Both the position numbers and the translations under genes were made by a program. The notes below the pieces were generated by a model. The model was given only the letters and a program-made list of their open reading frames with translations. It had not been told where the DNA came from and ran no database searches. 64,000 nucleotides of DNA from Corythoichthys intestinalis (lineage: Eukaryota; Chordata; Actinopteri; Syngnathiformes; Syngnathidae). The stretch spans positions 563,001-627,000 of the forward strand of contig NC_080413.1 in assembly GCF_030265065.1 (NCBI RefSeq), given 5' to 3'. Positions 30,623 through 42,295 of the stretch are shown piece after piece (the stretch's first letter is position 1; the number at the start of each line of letters is the position of its first letter).

Positions 30623-33600
30623 TTTAAAAATAATTTTTTACTAGATGACTTGAATAGCAGTTTGGAAAGACTTTGGATGACTCATCATGACCACAGTGTA
30701 CAGTATTCCATCGTTTTTCGTGGTTAATGGGGACCAGAACCCGCCATGATAAGTGAAAAACCGCAAAGTAGCGCAACCCCCCCATTTTTTTGTGTGTGTG
30801 TCTGCTCAGTGTATTTATTCAAATCTAGCACTGGAAAGAGATACATAAGAGATACATGTAAGACATGTTTTTTCTCACTTTTTTCCCCAAAGTATGATTT
30901 TAAAAATATATTTTTTTAATAAATACTTTTTAAGCACTTCAAATGTAATAATTACGATCAGTTTTAAACATAACTGTCCCACTGAATCATTTTTAAACAA
31001 GAATAAGTACTGTTGTAGTTGGCTTTATTAAATGCTTCTGTTTACCTAACATGGCTGTGACTCTTGGAGTGACATGTAGAAATTACAAACTCCTCATAAT
31101 CAATTCTAGTGTTTATTTTTTATGTCATGAACGTCTCCACATTCCCACACCACAGACACACGCGCTTCCTTGCAGAAACTGTTTAACAAGTTAAACGATG
31201 ATTGACAGATGCCCGTGTGAAGTCGTAAGCAAGTGGCGCTGTGACTGAGAGCTGAATGAATGAAGCACAACAAAGGTTTGTGGATTAGAATTTAAAAAAC
31301 AAACAAACTATCCCACGTCCTTGCGATGGGACTATCGCGCATGCGCACATCGTGATGGCGATGTTTAAACGATATATCGTTCAGGCTTAATAGAGACAAA
31401 GGCTACTTCAGGTTTAGGGAGGCACTCACATATCCTCGAGATCCAATTCATTATGTGTTACCTCTGCGTAGGGGCAGGGGCGAGGAGAGGGCGTAAATGG
31501 CAGCTGTGAAAGGTCAGTATTGCTTCCGCTTCAATAAATGTGCCGCCTTCGTTTTTGCGCTGCGCGTGTTTGCCCATTCGGAGGACAGGGGCGCTCTCGC
31601 AGCGATTCCGGCCGTGGTGCTCGGGAGGGAGGGTACGCGCATTACTAACAATAATGATCGTGACCCGATAACGTCGCTCGGTGAAGAGGGCAAGGGCCAG
31701 TGCCTGAGCACCCCCTGGCATCTATGTGTGCATGCGTATGAAGTAAGTAATGACGTATGGGCGAAAAAATGCAAATAGAATAGAATACTCATTATAATGG
31801 CTGCGCTCCAGTTACGTCGCTGTCATCAGCAGTCGGGGAGTTTACCTCCAATCGACAGATTATAAATCAATTTTAATGTTTTTAAGCTGAAAAGAATCTC
31901 AATTAAGTCAGAAAACATTTAGACTTTTTAATAATTACAGGTTATTTTTTCTCTTCCCTTAGTTTTTTTAAATGAATCATAAAGGATATTTACAGTTTTG
32001 CAGTAATGTCTGTCATTTTCTTTTTAAAATTTAAAATATACTAATAGTATTAGTCTTTTTTTAATTAATTTTTTAAGTATTTTCCTTTCATTCAGAAATA
32101 TTTATGAAAATACAATCATTTTGAAACAGTGTGAAAGAGAATTTCATTTTTTCCCCCTAAAAACTAAGCAAAAAAAATGTGAGTTTTGTCAAATTAAAAA
32201 ACGTTTATATGTCTCTCACATTCCCGCTGTCAATATTTTGGTCAGCGTCGCAAGTACGTGCCATTAAGCCCAGAAGAGGTCGACGATGACGAGGAAGACA
32301 CGGTGGACGTGTTGGAGGAGCGGAGACGGAGCAGCGACGTAGCCCACGCCCTCCGGACCTTCACGCCCCGCCCCGATTTCCCCGCCGGGCAACTCGACGC
32401 GGCCGTACTGGCCTCCCGACGCGTACGGCGAGCCATGGACGAGGTCGGCTAGCGCAAAGTAGGCGGTGGCGGCTCGACTTACGAGTGACATTTCCAAAAT
32501 GGCGTCGTTCTCAGGTCGCCGCGGAGACCGGGTCGCCTCCTTCGGCGGTGAGAGAGCGGGTCGACGCCATTCTGCGGGAGATGTCGCAAAACCTGCGGCT
32601 ACCTTTTGTGCGCGCGATGGGCTTCGTGCTCAGCAAAGTGCTCAAGCGCCTCTTCTCTAACATCTACATCAACACGGACGCTCTCCGCAAGGTGGCCGAC
32701 GACGACAAATACGAGTCGGCACGCGACCGCCTGATTGATATTTTATCGGCCGTCCGCAGCTTAGGCGCGCGGCAGAGGAGGGCCCCGTGGTGCTGCTACC
32801 CAACCACAGGAGCTACCTGGACTTCCTGCTCATCTCCTACATCTTCTTCACCTACGACGTCCCGCTACCCGTCATTGCTTCTGGACTGGGTGAGTAGTTC
32901 CTTCCGATCACTTGAAATGCATTTGATGTCAACGCCGTCGAACGAGCTCGTAAATACGTGCGTAAATGTTAATGAGACCAAACTAGAATATGCCATTTCT
33001 AGAAAAAGCCGGTCGCTCGATTCCCGCCGCTCTCTTCCTGTTCCTTTTTGGTCCGCCACCAGTGTTTTACTGTAGATTGTGGGTCGTATTTTGCCTCAAT
33101 TCCTGTCCATTTTGGGCCATTTACAGGTCACTCACTGCCTATTTTGGTACAATTCTGAGTCACTTCCTGGTGATTTTGGGGGCAACGCTACTTTAAATAA
33201 ACAGTTCGTGGCCCTGAAGGAAAAGAGTCGATTTTTCCTTGTTACAGGTTGTTTTACTCTTATAAGGAACAGGAGATGATGACACAGAATTCAGGAATAA
33301 AAAGAACAAAGAATTTACACTAAAGACAGACAAACAGAAAAGACATGACATGCCGGTACTGGGACACAGAGTTTGTCGCGCCTTCCAGCGCCTACACTTT
33401 TTACCCACTTCTAACTTGGGGGAAGGGTTAACTTCCTCTCTAGAATTGCTTGGAATGTGCAGTCCCCAGCCCTGATCAGATTACATACGTTGGTACGAGG
33501 ACAAAGGGCCTGTGTGAATATTGGAAGAAAAGCAAAGTGGCATCTTTTACATGTGATTATTGTGAATAAATGAAATTATATTTCTACACCCTCAATTACA

Positions 33601-36600
33601 GTATACTCTATTTTCAGAATAAATAGTCTCGAAATGAAAGGGATAATAAGTATGTTTTGCCACCGTTATCTGACAAACTCACCATTGTTGTTCTTTCCTC
33701 GTCGCGACGCGCAGCTCTGGCCAGGATGAAGTTCATGGGCGAGTGGCTACGTCGCTGCGGAGCGTTCTACATCCGACGCAGCATCGCCTCCGACGGGTTG
33801 TACAGCACGGTCCTGTCGGAATACGTCAGAAGTCTGGTCAGGGTACGACCGCGTGACGTACGGTCACCCCGAACGCGTATAATTGTACCTGATTGACGTT
33901 TTCTTCCGTAGACGCGGTTCGCTCCGGTGGAATTTTACATTGAAGGATTTCGGAGTCGCTCGCTAAAATCCTTGAAGCCCAAATTAGGTCAGTCAAATTA
34001 ATTATATATATATATTTGGCGGAAAACACTCAGGTGACTTAAAGTTCCGATCTGAGACCCCCAAATTTGGCCATATTTAAAAAAATGTCAGATATGCATG
34101 TGTGATACAGCATTGGAAAGCTTAAAAACTGAAAATTTTGAACAGGAGGCCGTTAAAAAATTTTTGAACAGCAAAACCGTATCTGGAGGTGAGAGAATGA
34201 AAGAGCATAATTAAAGACGCCATGACTTTAACGAGATATTATCGCGTTCTTACCTCGTTTCGATCCAAAAACTCCATGTCACATGTATCACCAAGTGTCA
34301 AGACACAGCTATGAATGGCCAGAGCCAGATTTTGGGGGGATTTTATGGGTGAAACATGGTAATAAAACAAGGGTCGCGATGCAGAAATCGCAGACATCGA
34401 GGAGTGGTTGAGATTTTCTTTTTCATATATTTACCCCTTTAAATGTTTTTTTTTCCTTTTTTTTTTTTGTTTGGATCGATTATTCATCATCTAACATATC
34501 GAGGGAAATGCAACAGTAACAAAAAAATACAATTAAGCGATAGTTCTGAGGTAGATATCTGTGACTTTTTTACAGACGCCATTTTTTTCATTTTGACGAC
34601 ATTTGTTTAAAATATGCGAGTGAATAATTTTGTTAAAGTCGTTTTTTGATGTCTAACGAAATGTTATACATCAATGTTTCAAAGCTAAAATGACAGACAT
34701 TTTGAATGATAAATTTAATGAATTACCTTCGTTTTGTGGCTGGGTTGAAACAAAAGCGGTTGCGTGACGTCTGTAAACGGGTAAAATGGACCAATTAAAA
34801 ATAGTTCGGGGGCTTAATGCGCCATGAATCTGCTGTGGCAGCATATAGACATATTGTTCTATCAAACACAACAGTTTCTTTTAAAGTTGAGTGCAAGTGC
34901 AGAAACTGCTTTTTCAGTCTCGTCTGTGTTTTCCGCCATATGTATATATACAGTAATAGTAGCGTCGCGCCGATACGGTGCTGAAATGACATCATCGGGT
35001 ACTAAGAAATAACTTGCCGATGCAGCTTAATATCTACTCCATGAGATCTACTTTCCGATTGCCCTACCGGAGATGGCCGCCAGCTACGCACGCCGCTGTA
35101 AAAAAAAAAAAAAAAAAAAATTGCATTTGTCTGAGACTGTCAATGAGTTTACCGCTAGTAGAAGTCCGACTGGCCGGCAGCCATCTCGGGTAGGGCGACC
35201 AGCGGTTGGAAACACATCATTCCTTAGTATTCCCCGATACCGACGACATGGTTTTAGTGCCTAGCGATACCAGCAGCTTGTGTATTTTCAGGTATGTTGC
35301 GCATGGTGCTGGATCCTTACTTTGAAGGCGAGGTGCACGACGTGACCCTGGTTCCCGTTAGCTTGAGCTACGATCGACTAGTGGAGGAGTCCCTGCTAGC
35401 CCGCGAGCTACTGGGAATCCCTAAACCCAAAGAGAGCACCGCGGTTCGTTCCCGTCGCGTAACGCGACATAGCGGCCGACGCGTTAACTCCGCTGTCGTC
35501 GGCAGGGTCTGCTGAAGGCCGCCGGGGTTTTGCGCCAGGATTACGGACGCGCCCACGTTTACTTCGGCCGGCCCGTGTCGGCCCGGCGACTTTTCGGAGG
35601 GGAGGCGGAGCCGCTCGTGGACGTGTGAGTCCCGGGTTTTGTCCTCGAGTCCGAGATAGGCACTTGGACAAAAACCATCTTTCTCACTCATTTTTCTTTA
35701 TAGTTTGCAAGGCTCACAGTACCGCTGATAACCAATTCATTTTTATTTCACTGAAAAATGAAGTTATTGATGCCCATTTTGTGATGTTCATTTACAGTGG
35801 ATTGGATTCATTATTTATTTGTCAGTACATAATCTTAATAAAAACCTTAGACCAGTGGTTCTTAACCTTTCTAAAGGTACCAAACCCCACAAGTTTCACA
35901 TGTGGATTCACCAAATCCTTCGGAATGAGAAAATAAAGCAATTTTTTCTCATTCCAAACCAATATATCTAAGCTAGCAAGCTAATAATTTAGCAAAACCC
36001 CATTCAAAATTCTTCTGATTTTGACAGCATGTTTTATAAACACCCATGCTGACCACGCTGCCCATTGGTCTGTTGTATTCCCTCATACCAAGTGCGAGTC
36101 AACCTTCCACTGAGCAAACCAGTTCCTCCTCCCATCAGATCGAGGACTAGCAGTTAAAAGAAATGGATTAAGGCTGTAAATTGGGAGCAAACCTGGTCCG
36201 AAAAGCCACTTTGCCCAGATTTAATCAGCGTACGAAAAACAGGGCTCTGCGTTTCTTTTCTTTTGTCGAACCCCTTAGATTTACTCACCGAACCCCTGGG
36301 GTTCAATCGAACCCAGGTTAATTCAAGTAAAAAAGATCATTCCAAAAGACGCCGCGTGGCTATCACAAAAGTCAACGAGCAACTTTTGGCAAAATGTGGA
36401 AAAAGACTCACAACCTTTGATTCCATCAGACGACTTCCCGGAAGCCCCCTGGAAGAGGAGGAGGAGAAGAAGCGTGCCGGCGTGAACGTACTGGCGCACG
36501 TGATGGTCGGAAACCAAGAACGAGGTTGCTTCGTCAGCCCTTGGTCCCTCATGTCCCACGTGCTGCTCCGGCGGCCGCCCTCGCTCCTAAGTCGAACGGG

Positions 36601-39600
36601 CCTGCCTTGGTCGCGACTCGCCGAAGAGACGCTGTGGCTCAAGCGGCTGGCCCTCCGTTTCGGGGCGCGCCTCAACTGGCCCGGTAAGTCCGCGGGATCG
36701 GGATGGATAGAAGTTATCGACTCGTACAGGATGTGTTCCTTGAAACGCCTTGAATTTCGAAATTCAAGCCAATGGAAGAGCACCACCAGAGGGAGCCAGA
36801 GACAGTTGAGAAAGCAGTGTCCAAATAAGAGGAAGGGGCATGTGGGGACAGAAAGAAAGAAAGATCAGTTAGATTAGGGTTGGCATAAGCATTCGCACCT
36901 ATTTAGGGAATGTCGGGATTACTTCCCTGATCCTTAACGGGACCCCGCTCAAGTCATCCTAAATCACATCTTACTCTAATTGAGTGGACATCAGCAATAT
37001 CTGCCGCCGTCCCGATTTTAGGCGACGTCCCCGACGGGGAGGTGATGTCATCGGCCGTGGCCCTCCATCGCACTTCGGTACGCCTGGAAGGGGAGCGCGT
37101 CTTCCTGGTGGCGGACGAGGGGCTGGCGACGGCCACCTTGATGATGGCGTCCTACCGCAACCAGTCGCTGCACGTTTTCACGCGGCCCGCGCTTCTGGCC
37201 GCGGCCCGGAGCCTCGCCGGGAGCGGCCGGAGAGGTGAGCGTGGTCGCTAAAACCGATAACCGCCGTCCCGTCCCGTATAATGGAGCTCTCACGTCATGG
37301 CAGGCGAGACCTTTGCGTACTTCCGCTTCCTCCGGGACCTCTTCGGAAGCGAATTCATCTTTGTTCCCGGCAAAGCCGCCGAGGTAATCGTCTCACCCCC
37401 CCCCCCCCAATCCACATCAACAACGTAAAAAAAAATCAGATCTTATATTTTTCAGGACTAAGTGCGCCACCCCGCCATGCAGAAATCTACTTATCACTAG
37501 AAAATGTGACTTTTATGCTGGTTGGTACAGTATACTGTCAATTTTGGGGTCGCTTCCTGTCCATTTTGGGCCAAGTCCAGGCCATTTCCTGTTGAATTTG
37601 GGTAACTCCTTGGCTCGCTCTTAAATTTCTGTTCACTTGCTGCTGACTTCCTGATGGGGATTTGAGCACTTTTTCCGGTTGCATTGGAGGCAATATGGGT
37701 GGCTTTCTGTTCATTTTGCAGCAATTTCACGTCACTTGCCGTTTATTTTGGCCAAAGGTAATGAGTACAGAGAGATTTTTTAGCTAAGGGTTTTTTTTCC
37801 TTTGGAATGGGTCAATTGGAAATGATTTTCTTAGGGTCCGTTTGCTGAAAACTGAGAATTTTTCTTTTTTTGGTTAACAAAAAAAAAAAAAAAAAATTCT
37901 GGGCAGACCGATTTTTTGGCGGGCAAGCCAAAGACGTCACGTGCGGCTCAAGCAGTGTGCACGGATGGGCTATCGGGCAGTAGCCTTCGCTTTCTTGTAA
38001 ACGACGTTCTCGTTTTCAGGATTTTGAAGAAGCGCGCTCCCTCCTGGAGAAATGCGGCGCCCTCGACATCGTCGTCGACCGGGAAGCGAGGTCGTCCCGC
38101 GACGCGGCGGAGGTCCTGTCCTTCCTGCGGGCGCTTTTTCAACCCTTCGTCGACTCGTATTCTGTGCGTTTCGCCTTCCGTCGGGTGACGCGCGAGGGAA
38201 TCATTTGGCGCGTTTGTTGTTCAGGTGGCGTTGAGGTTCCTCGGCGAGAGGGACGCCATCACGGAGAAAGACTTCCTGGCCGCCGCTAGGAGTCTGGTCG
38301 GCGAGCTCATCGCCTCGGGTGAGCGATCCTCCGAGGCGTCGTTCCCTAAAGCGGTGTTTTTCAACCTTTTCTGAGTCGCGGCACATTTTTACATTGAAAA
38401 AAATCTCGCGGCACACCACAAACCAACAATGTTCCAAAATTACTTTCTGTACAGTATATTTATTTTAGGGCTGTCAAACGATTTAAATTTTTAATCGAGT
38501 TAATTACAGCTTAAAAATGAATTAATCGTAATTAATCACAATTCAAACCATCTCTAAAATATGCCATATTCAGTAAATTATTGTTGGAATGGAAAGATAA
38601 GACACAAGACGGATATATACATTCAACATACGGTACATAAGTACTGTAATTGTTTATTATAACAATAACTCAACAAGATGGCATTAACAGTATTAACATT
38701 CTGTTAAAGCGATCCATGGATAGAAAGACTAGTTCTTAAAAGATAAATGTTAGTACAAGTTATAGAAATTTGATATTAAAACCCCTCTTAATGTTTTCGT
38801 TTTAATAAAATTTGTAAAATTTTCAATCAAAAAATTAACTAGTAGCCCACCATTGTTGATGTCAATAATTACCCAATGCTCATGGGTGCCGAAGCCCATA
38901 AAATCAGTCACACCAAAGCGCCAGCTGAGGGCAACAAAACTCCAAAAAACACTGTGCTGTCATTTTAATCTGTTTGAATGGGGCATGTGCGTTAACTAGC
39001 ACCCGTTATTTATTTATAAAATAGTTTCTCAATATTTATACTTACTCAGTGTGAAACCTGAGCCTGTTTGGATGAATTCAAAGCTGATATCCTGGCAGGA
39101 ATCAGCTGCTCAGAATTATCAGACAGCTGGACTTTAGCAATGCAGGTAGTATTAAGGGGATCCTCCATCTTTAAGACAAGTAATTCTTACAAGATAAATG
39201 TTAGTATGAGTTATAATAATTTGATATTAAAACCCCTCTTTATGTTTTAATAAAGTTTGTAAAATTACTTTAAGTGATAGGTCGCCATTCTTGTTACGTC
39301 GCAGTGCGTGAGGTCACCGGGCCCGTTGCCGAACTTCCAGCGTGTCACGCGTTAGCTACGTCCACATGTCGTCGGTTTTGCCCTTTCTATTTGAACTAGA
39401 TCTGAAAAGTGAAGAGCAGGACAGCATTGTCGGTCGTTCACAAGACGAGCATCAAAGGCAAAATGTGGTGCAGCAAATACCTGATAAGACAAGAGTTGGG
39501 CAAAACTGGTGATGCACTCGTGGACAGTGCGTCTCAATGACAACAGGGCAAGAGAGTGTATGCTGTTGCGAACTCCGGTTTTTGTTCGCAAATCTTCCAG

Positions 39601-41268
39601 GTAAGCTATTGCGTTTTCAAACTTATCCCAGTATAATTATGTAGATTGTTAGCATCCAGAGCTGTCGTGTGCTTTACATACAGTACAGGCCAAACGTTTG
39701 AACACACCTTGTCATTTGTGCATTTTTATTTTCATGACTATTGACATTATAAACGCTCACTGAAGGTAATAAAACTACTATGTGATGGTCAGGATCGGAG
39801 TCGTGTCGTGGCTGTCCTCATTAAATTCGTCATCTGGATCGAGTGTCCTCCATTCCTTGTACATCCAACTCACGTTTAGCTACGTAAGGGTGGTCCATTA
39901 AGAGCGCGGCCAGAGTGTCTTGTCTGTGGCTGCTTTATTGGCGCATTTTACAGGCTTTTTGTGAGGGAAAATAGTTGGAACAGCATTTGGTTTTCGTCTG
40001 CGCCTATATCCAGCCGCTCCGGTGAGCTCTTTCATAAGTTGTCGTCGACTTAAAGCCTCGAACGCGGTGGGAGAAAAATGTCGAGAACAAAGCCTTGGGA
40101 AGTTATGCTAGTCTGCGGCAAACCTTTCTCCTCTTCTTTTCAACAGGAAATGTTTCCATTTGATGGGAAATTGCATCCAAAAGCAGCACATCGTGGCATT
40201 TTACTTGGCGAGTTTAGGCAGCAATACGCAATTGTTGTACAGGCTACACATTTGGAAACATCCCGTTGAGCCCGCAAAACATGGCGCCAACTATTGGTCA
40301 AAATATGTACTAAATATGATAAAATATTGCCATTGATTTAAACATTTTGTGTGTTTCTAACAACATATTTTAGTACAAGAGAGCAATTGTATTGTTAAAT
40401 ATTTATTTAAGGCAGAGGATCCCTTTAAGGTCTCTGCCCCAGTGTGGGACTTTGGATTTAGCAACAAGGTAACTTTGGGGGCTTTCTCATTTACCTTTGT
40501 AGCTTTTCTCCAAAAAGTTGCCTGTTTCTCTGTGCTTTCACAAAGGCGAACAAAATAGTCCATCGACTTGTTTTGAAGCGACGGGTGTTTCGTTTGGGGA
40601 TGACATTTAGGATAGCTGCTCATGTCGCGTTCCAGAACTGCTCAGATTTCTAGCCGTCAGCCACCTTGCTGGCGTCGACAATATGTTGGAATTAAACACG
40701 TGGAGGATTGACTGTTGTCACATATGGATAAAATGGAAAGGGCCCTTTCGTGAATATTGACTCTTGACGTAGACGTGCTATGGTCCACACTGTCGCGGAC
40801 AGCTAGGTGGCTGATGGCTAGAAATCCGAGCAGTTACTGAACGCTACAAGAGCAATACCTCGCTCATCTGCACACGACCGCAACTTTCTACCTCGTCCTT
40901 CCTTCCGACTGCAACTCTGCCCGACGACGTCAAAAAAATAAAATAAAAATGCAATATTGGATCATTTCTCGCGGCACACCGGTTGAAAAACACTGCCCTC
41001 TTGACAATCCCCGTTCTCAGGCCGCCTCCGGACCTACGAGGCCCTGTCGTCGGACGTCCTGAAGAACGTCCTGTCGGGCCTCCGCGGGATGGCGGCGCTG
41101 ACAAAGTCCGAGGCGTGAGTAATGAGATTAGCCGCGGCCCGAAACCTGTTTGGCTCCTAAGCTCATTTTGTCTACGGCTTAAGTGTTTTGTCTCGTTTGC
41201 CGTTTACAGGTCAGAGAAGGAGTACACGGTGGACCGTGACGCCGTCACAAGAATACAACGCATACTTT
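26570..41268 (+). CDS. gnpat: dihydroxyacetone phosphate acyltransferase (GNPAT)
   Basis: Peroxisomal enzyme that acylates dihydroxyacetone phosphate, the first step of ether-lipid synthesis. Fourteen exons keep phase: 32246-32443, 32515-32691, 32760-32889, 33715-33842, 33912-33987, 35292-35443, 35506-35624, 36430-36683, 37022-37234, 37304-37383, 38020-38163, 38225-38318, 41021-41114, 41210-41268. They encode about 639 residues, close to human (680). The first exon (ATG GCA AAG GCG|GTAAGG, 26570-26581) is only a phase-compatible candidate. [20 protein letters not shown] matches the N-terminal region. The acyltransferase motifs are NHRSYLDF (HX4D), [15 protein letters not shown] and LVPVSLSYD. 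Odd points: the third motif is EGTRSR in relatives, so Phe replaces Thr. Also, no C-terminal peroxisomal signal (AKL in human) could be placed after the donor at 41268. It runs tail-to-tail with the gene at 42296-43475. Confidence 0.93.
26786..28476. mobile_element. non-autonomous hAT element, perfect 8-bp duplication
   Basis: Octamers GCCAGTGG flank it exactly (26778-26785 and 28477-28484). The left end is TAGTGTTGTATCGGTCGCGA and the right end is CAGATCCCGTCACTA. Both ends carry clustered subterminal repeats of GAACGATTCGTT, which is itself nearly palindromic. No transposase is visible. Confidence 0.92.
28674..28900 (+). mobile_element. tRNA-derived SINE
   Basis: The head GGCGGCCGTGGCGCAGTTAG contains a box A-like TGGCGCAGTTAGTAG. 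Box B-like GGTTCGACTGCCC follows about 40 bp later. The body has TGCCCTTGGGCAAAGCATTG and AGCGCCTTGCATGGCAGC, a pattern common in fish SINEs. It is flanked by TTTC-rich DNA on both sides. Confidence 0.75.
29087..30139. mobile_element. MITE family X, copy B
   Basis: This copy is similar along its length to 7733-8690 and 34014-34942. Near the left end it has an extra telomere-like tract (AACCCTAAACCCTAACC, about 29112-29143) absent from the other two copies. At about 29558-29609 it has a 5'-truncated SINE tail (CGACCCTCGTGAGG then ATGA repeats). The right end reads GTGTCTTCCGCCATACG. Confidence 0.8.
30480..31395. mobile_element. hAT-like element with central AT microsatellite
   Basis: The left end GGCCTGAACGATATTGG and the right end CGATATATCGTTCAGGC are inverted. 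A long (AT)n lies at about 30547-30614. Target duplications are unclear. It sits in the putative first gnpat intron. Confidence 0.65.
31396..32245. other. intronic DNA, one CG-rich block
   Basis: A CG-rich block (31440-31720) includes an ATG with a donor-like AAAG|GTCAGT at 31497-31512, but its phase does not fit the exon at 32246. The rest is AT-rich and unassigned. Confidence 0.4.
32890..33714. other. gnpat intron 4 with CTTCCTGT short-period repeat
   Basis: At about 33095-33190 a degenerate repeat of TTCCTGTCCATTTTGGGCCA appears, each unit followed by CAGGTCACT-like sequence. The same repeat occurs at 37545-37745 and 61180-61380. No exon is visible. Confidence 0.5.
34014..34942. mobile_element. 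MITE family X, copy C
   Basis: It lies in gnpat intron 6. The left end GGCGGAAAACACTCAGGTGA and right end GTGTTTTCCGCC are perfectly inverted over 12 bp, the cleanest of the three copies. Flanks are (TA)n. Confidence 0.82.
35863..36326. mobile_element. hAT-type MITE in gnpat intron 8
   Basis: The left end CAGTGGTTCTTAACCTTTCT is typical of fish hAT-Charlie MITEs. The right side has GGGGTTCAATCGAACCCAGG, a hairpin, followed by a degraded inverted end GTTAATTCAAG. Target duplications are not clear. Confidence 0.6.
38352..40995. mobile_element. hAT element filling gnpat intron 13
   Basis: The ends CGGTGTTTTTCAACC and GGTTGAAAAACACTG match those of 16764-19381, and the body is its reverse-oriented relative. 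A minus-strand transposase fragment ([20 protein letters not shown]) lies at about 40440-40590. The flanking octamers CCCTAAAG and CCCTCTTG agree only partly, so the insertion looks older than other copies. A TAGGGCTG hAT is nested at 38466-39007. Confidence 0.8.
38466..39007. mobile_element. TAGGGCTG-family hAT, reverse copy
   Basis: The octamers ATTTATTT flank it (38458-38465 and 39008-39015). It begins TAGGGCTGTCAAACGAT and runs reversed relative to 17098-17749. The far end is eroded (GCGTTAACTAGCACCCGTT). Confidence 0.8.
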
Positions 41269-41446
41269 GTAAGAAAAACAAAACTGGAGCCCCGTGCATT
41301 GATTTTCACCTTTTTAGTAGAAGTGTCTTTAAAGGATGAAGCAGCTTTCATGTGCCGCGTGGGAGATGACTTCCATTGTGTTTTTTCCAGAGAATGCAGC
41401 TAGACATAAAAAAAAGGGCTTATGAGGGACAAAAAAAGTATTTTCT

Positions 41447-41452
41447 AATAAA
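41447..41452 (+). terminator. candidate gnpat polyadenylation signal
   Basis: AATAAA occurs 179 bp after the last confident gnpat donor. If used, the final exon must end here, either as read-through from 41268 or as a short exon after the acceptor TTTTTTCCAG at 41390. Confidence 0.4.
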
Positions 41453-41857
41453 AAGAATACTTCCAGTAAAAAAACAAACCATCACTACTTGAAAGTTTTT
41501 CCAAAAAAAGGACTTGTTTCAGTTTTAAGTTGATCTTAATTGAGGTATTTTGTGTGTTGTGGCGACTCTAGCTGGGCAAATCCGTCTCTCTCCAGATGCT
41601 TCAGACGGAACTTGACGCAAGTCTTTAGTCTCCATTGGAAGGCGTCCAACCTCAACGCTCTCACCTCCGCTTGACCCCCTCCCTTCTCCTCCTATGACCA
41701 AGGAGCGGACATCTCTAACCTAACAAGATTGCCATCCATCACTTGATCGTAACCTCCTTCAAATTTGGACAGTATTTCCTCAATTTATGATTGCTTTTAT
41801 ATTACAATGGAAAAACATTTGGATGCCAATTCCACCATAACGCTTCTGTTTGAGCCA

Positions 41858-41863
41858 TTTATT
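41858..41863 (-). terminator. polyadenylation signal of the minus-strand gene
   Basis: TTTATT on the plus strand is AATAAA on the minus strand, about 430 bp beyond the stop codon at 42296-42298. It faces the gnpat 3' end, giving a tail-to-tail pair with about 400 bp between signals. Confidence 0.6.
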
Positions 41864-42295
41864 GCTTTTTAAGCCATGTAAAACAAGCAGAAGAAAATGC
41901 ACCATGATGAACCATCTTTCAACGGCAGCGAACGCATCCGCCCGCCGACTCGCGCTGCAGTTAAAAGGCCTCGTTGAGCGGGCCGCCGGACGTTAGGTAC
42001 GACCGTGCCCAAAATCCGCAGATTTACACATAATTGGCCGCTTTGCCGCAAAACTACAAGAGTAGACGCTGGCGGACGGGTTTCCAGTGCCAACGGGGAG
42101 TTTTCGGCAGCTCCAAGTTGAAATATGAGCCCGCTGCAGGGAACCGAGTGGATTTCATCTGCTCTTCTCGGCAACTGTAGCGATGAATTTTTTTTGTGCT
42201 TTTGGACGGACGTGTCAATGATGTCTGTTTGCTTTGGAAAAAAAAAAAGAAAGAAATTTGGCCGGAGCGCCGTATCGTTGCCGGCGCGGTCGGGA

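Noticed and set aside
31497-31512. Short start exon (MAAVK) as the first gnpat exon
   Set aside because: The donor leaves one extra base, which does not match the phase 0 start of the exon at 32246.
36263-36430. Upstream part of the long ORF preceding gnpat exon 9
   Set aside because: The in-frame extension lies inside a MITE; the acceptor at 36429/36430 fits both phase and homology.
41573-41635. Terminal gnpat exon ending in ASL or in another frame DGT
   Set aside because: The frame giving ASL is not the frame dictated by the donor at 41268, and neither tail is a good peroxisomal signal.
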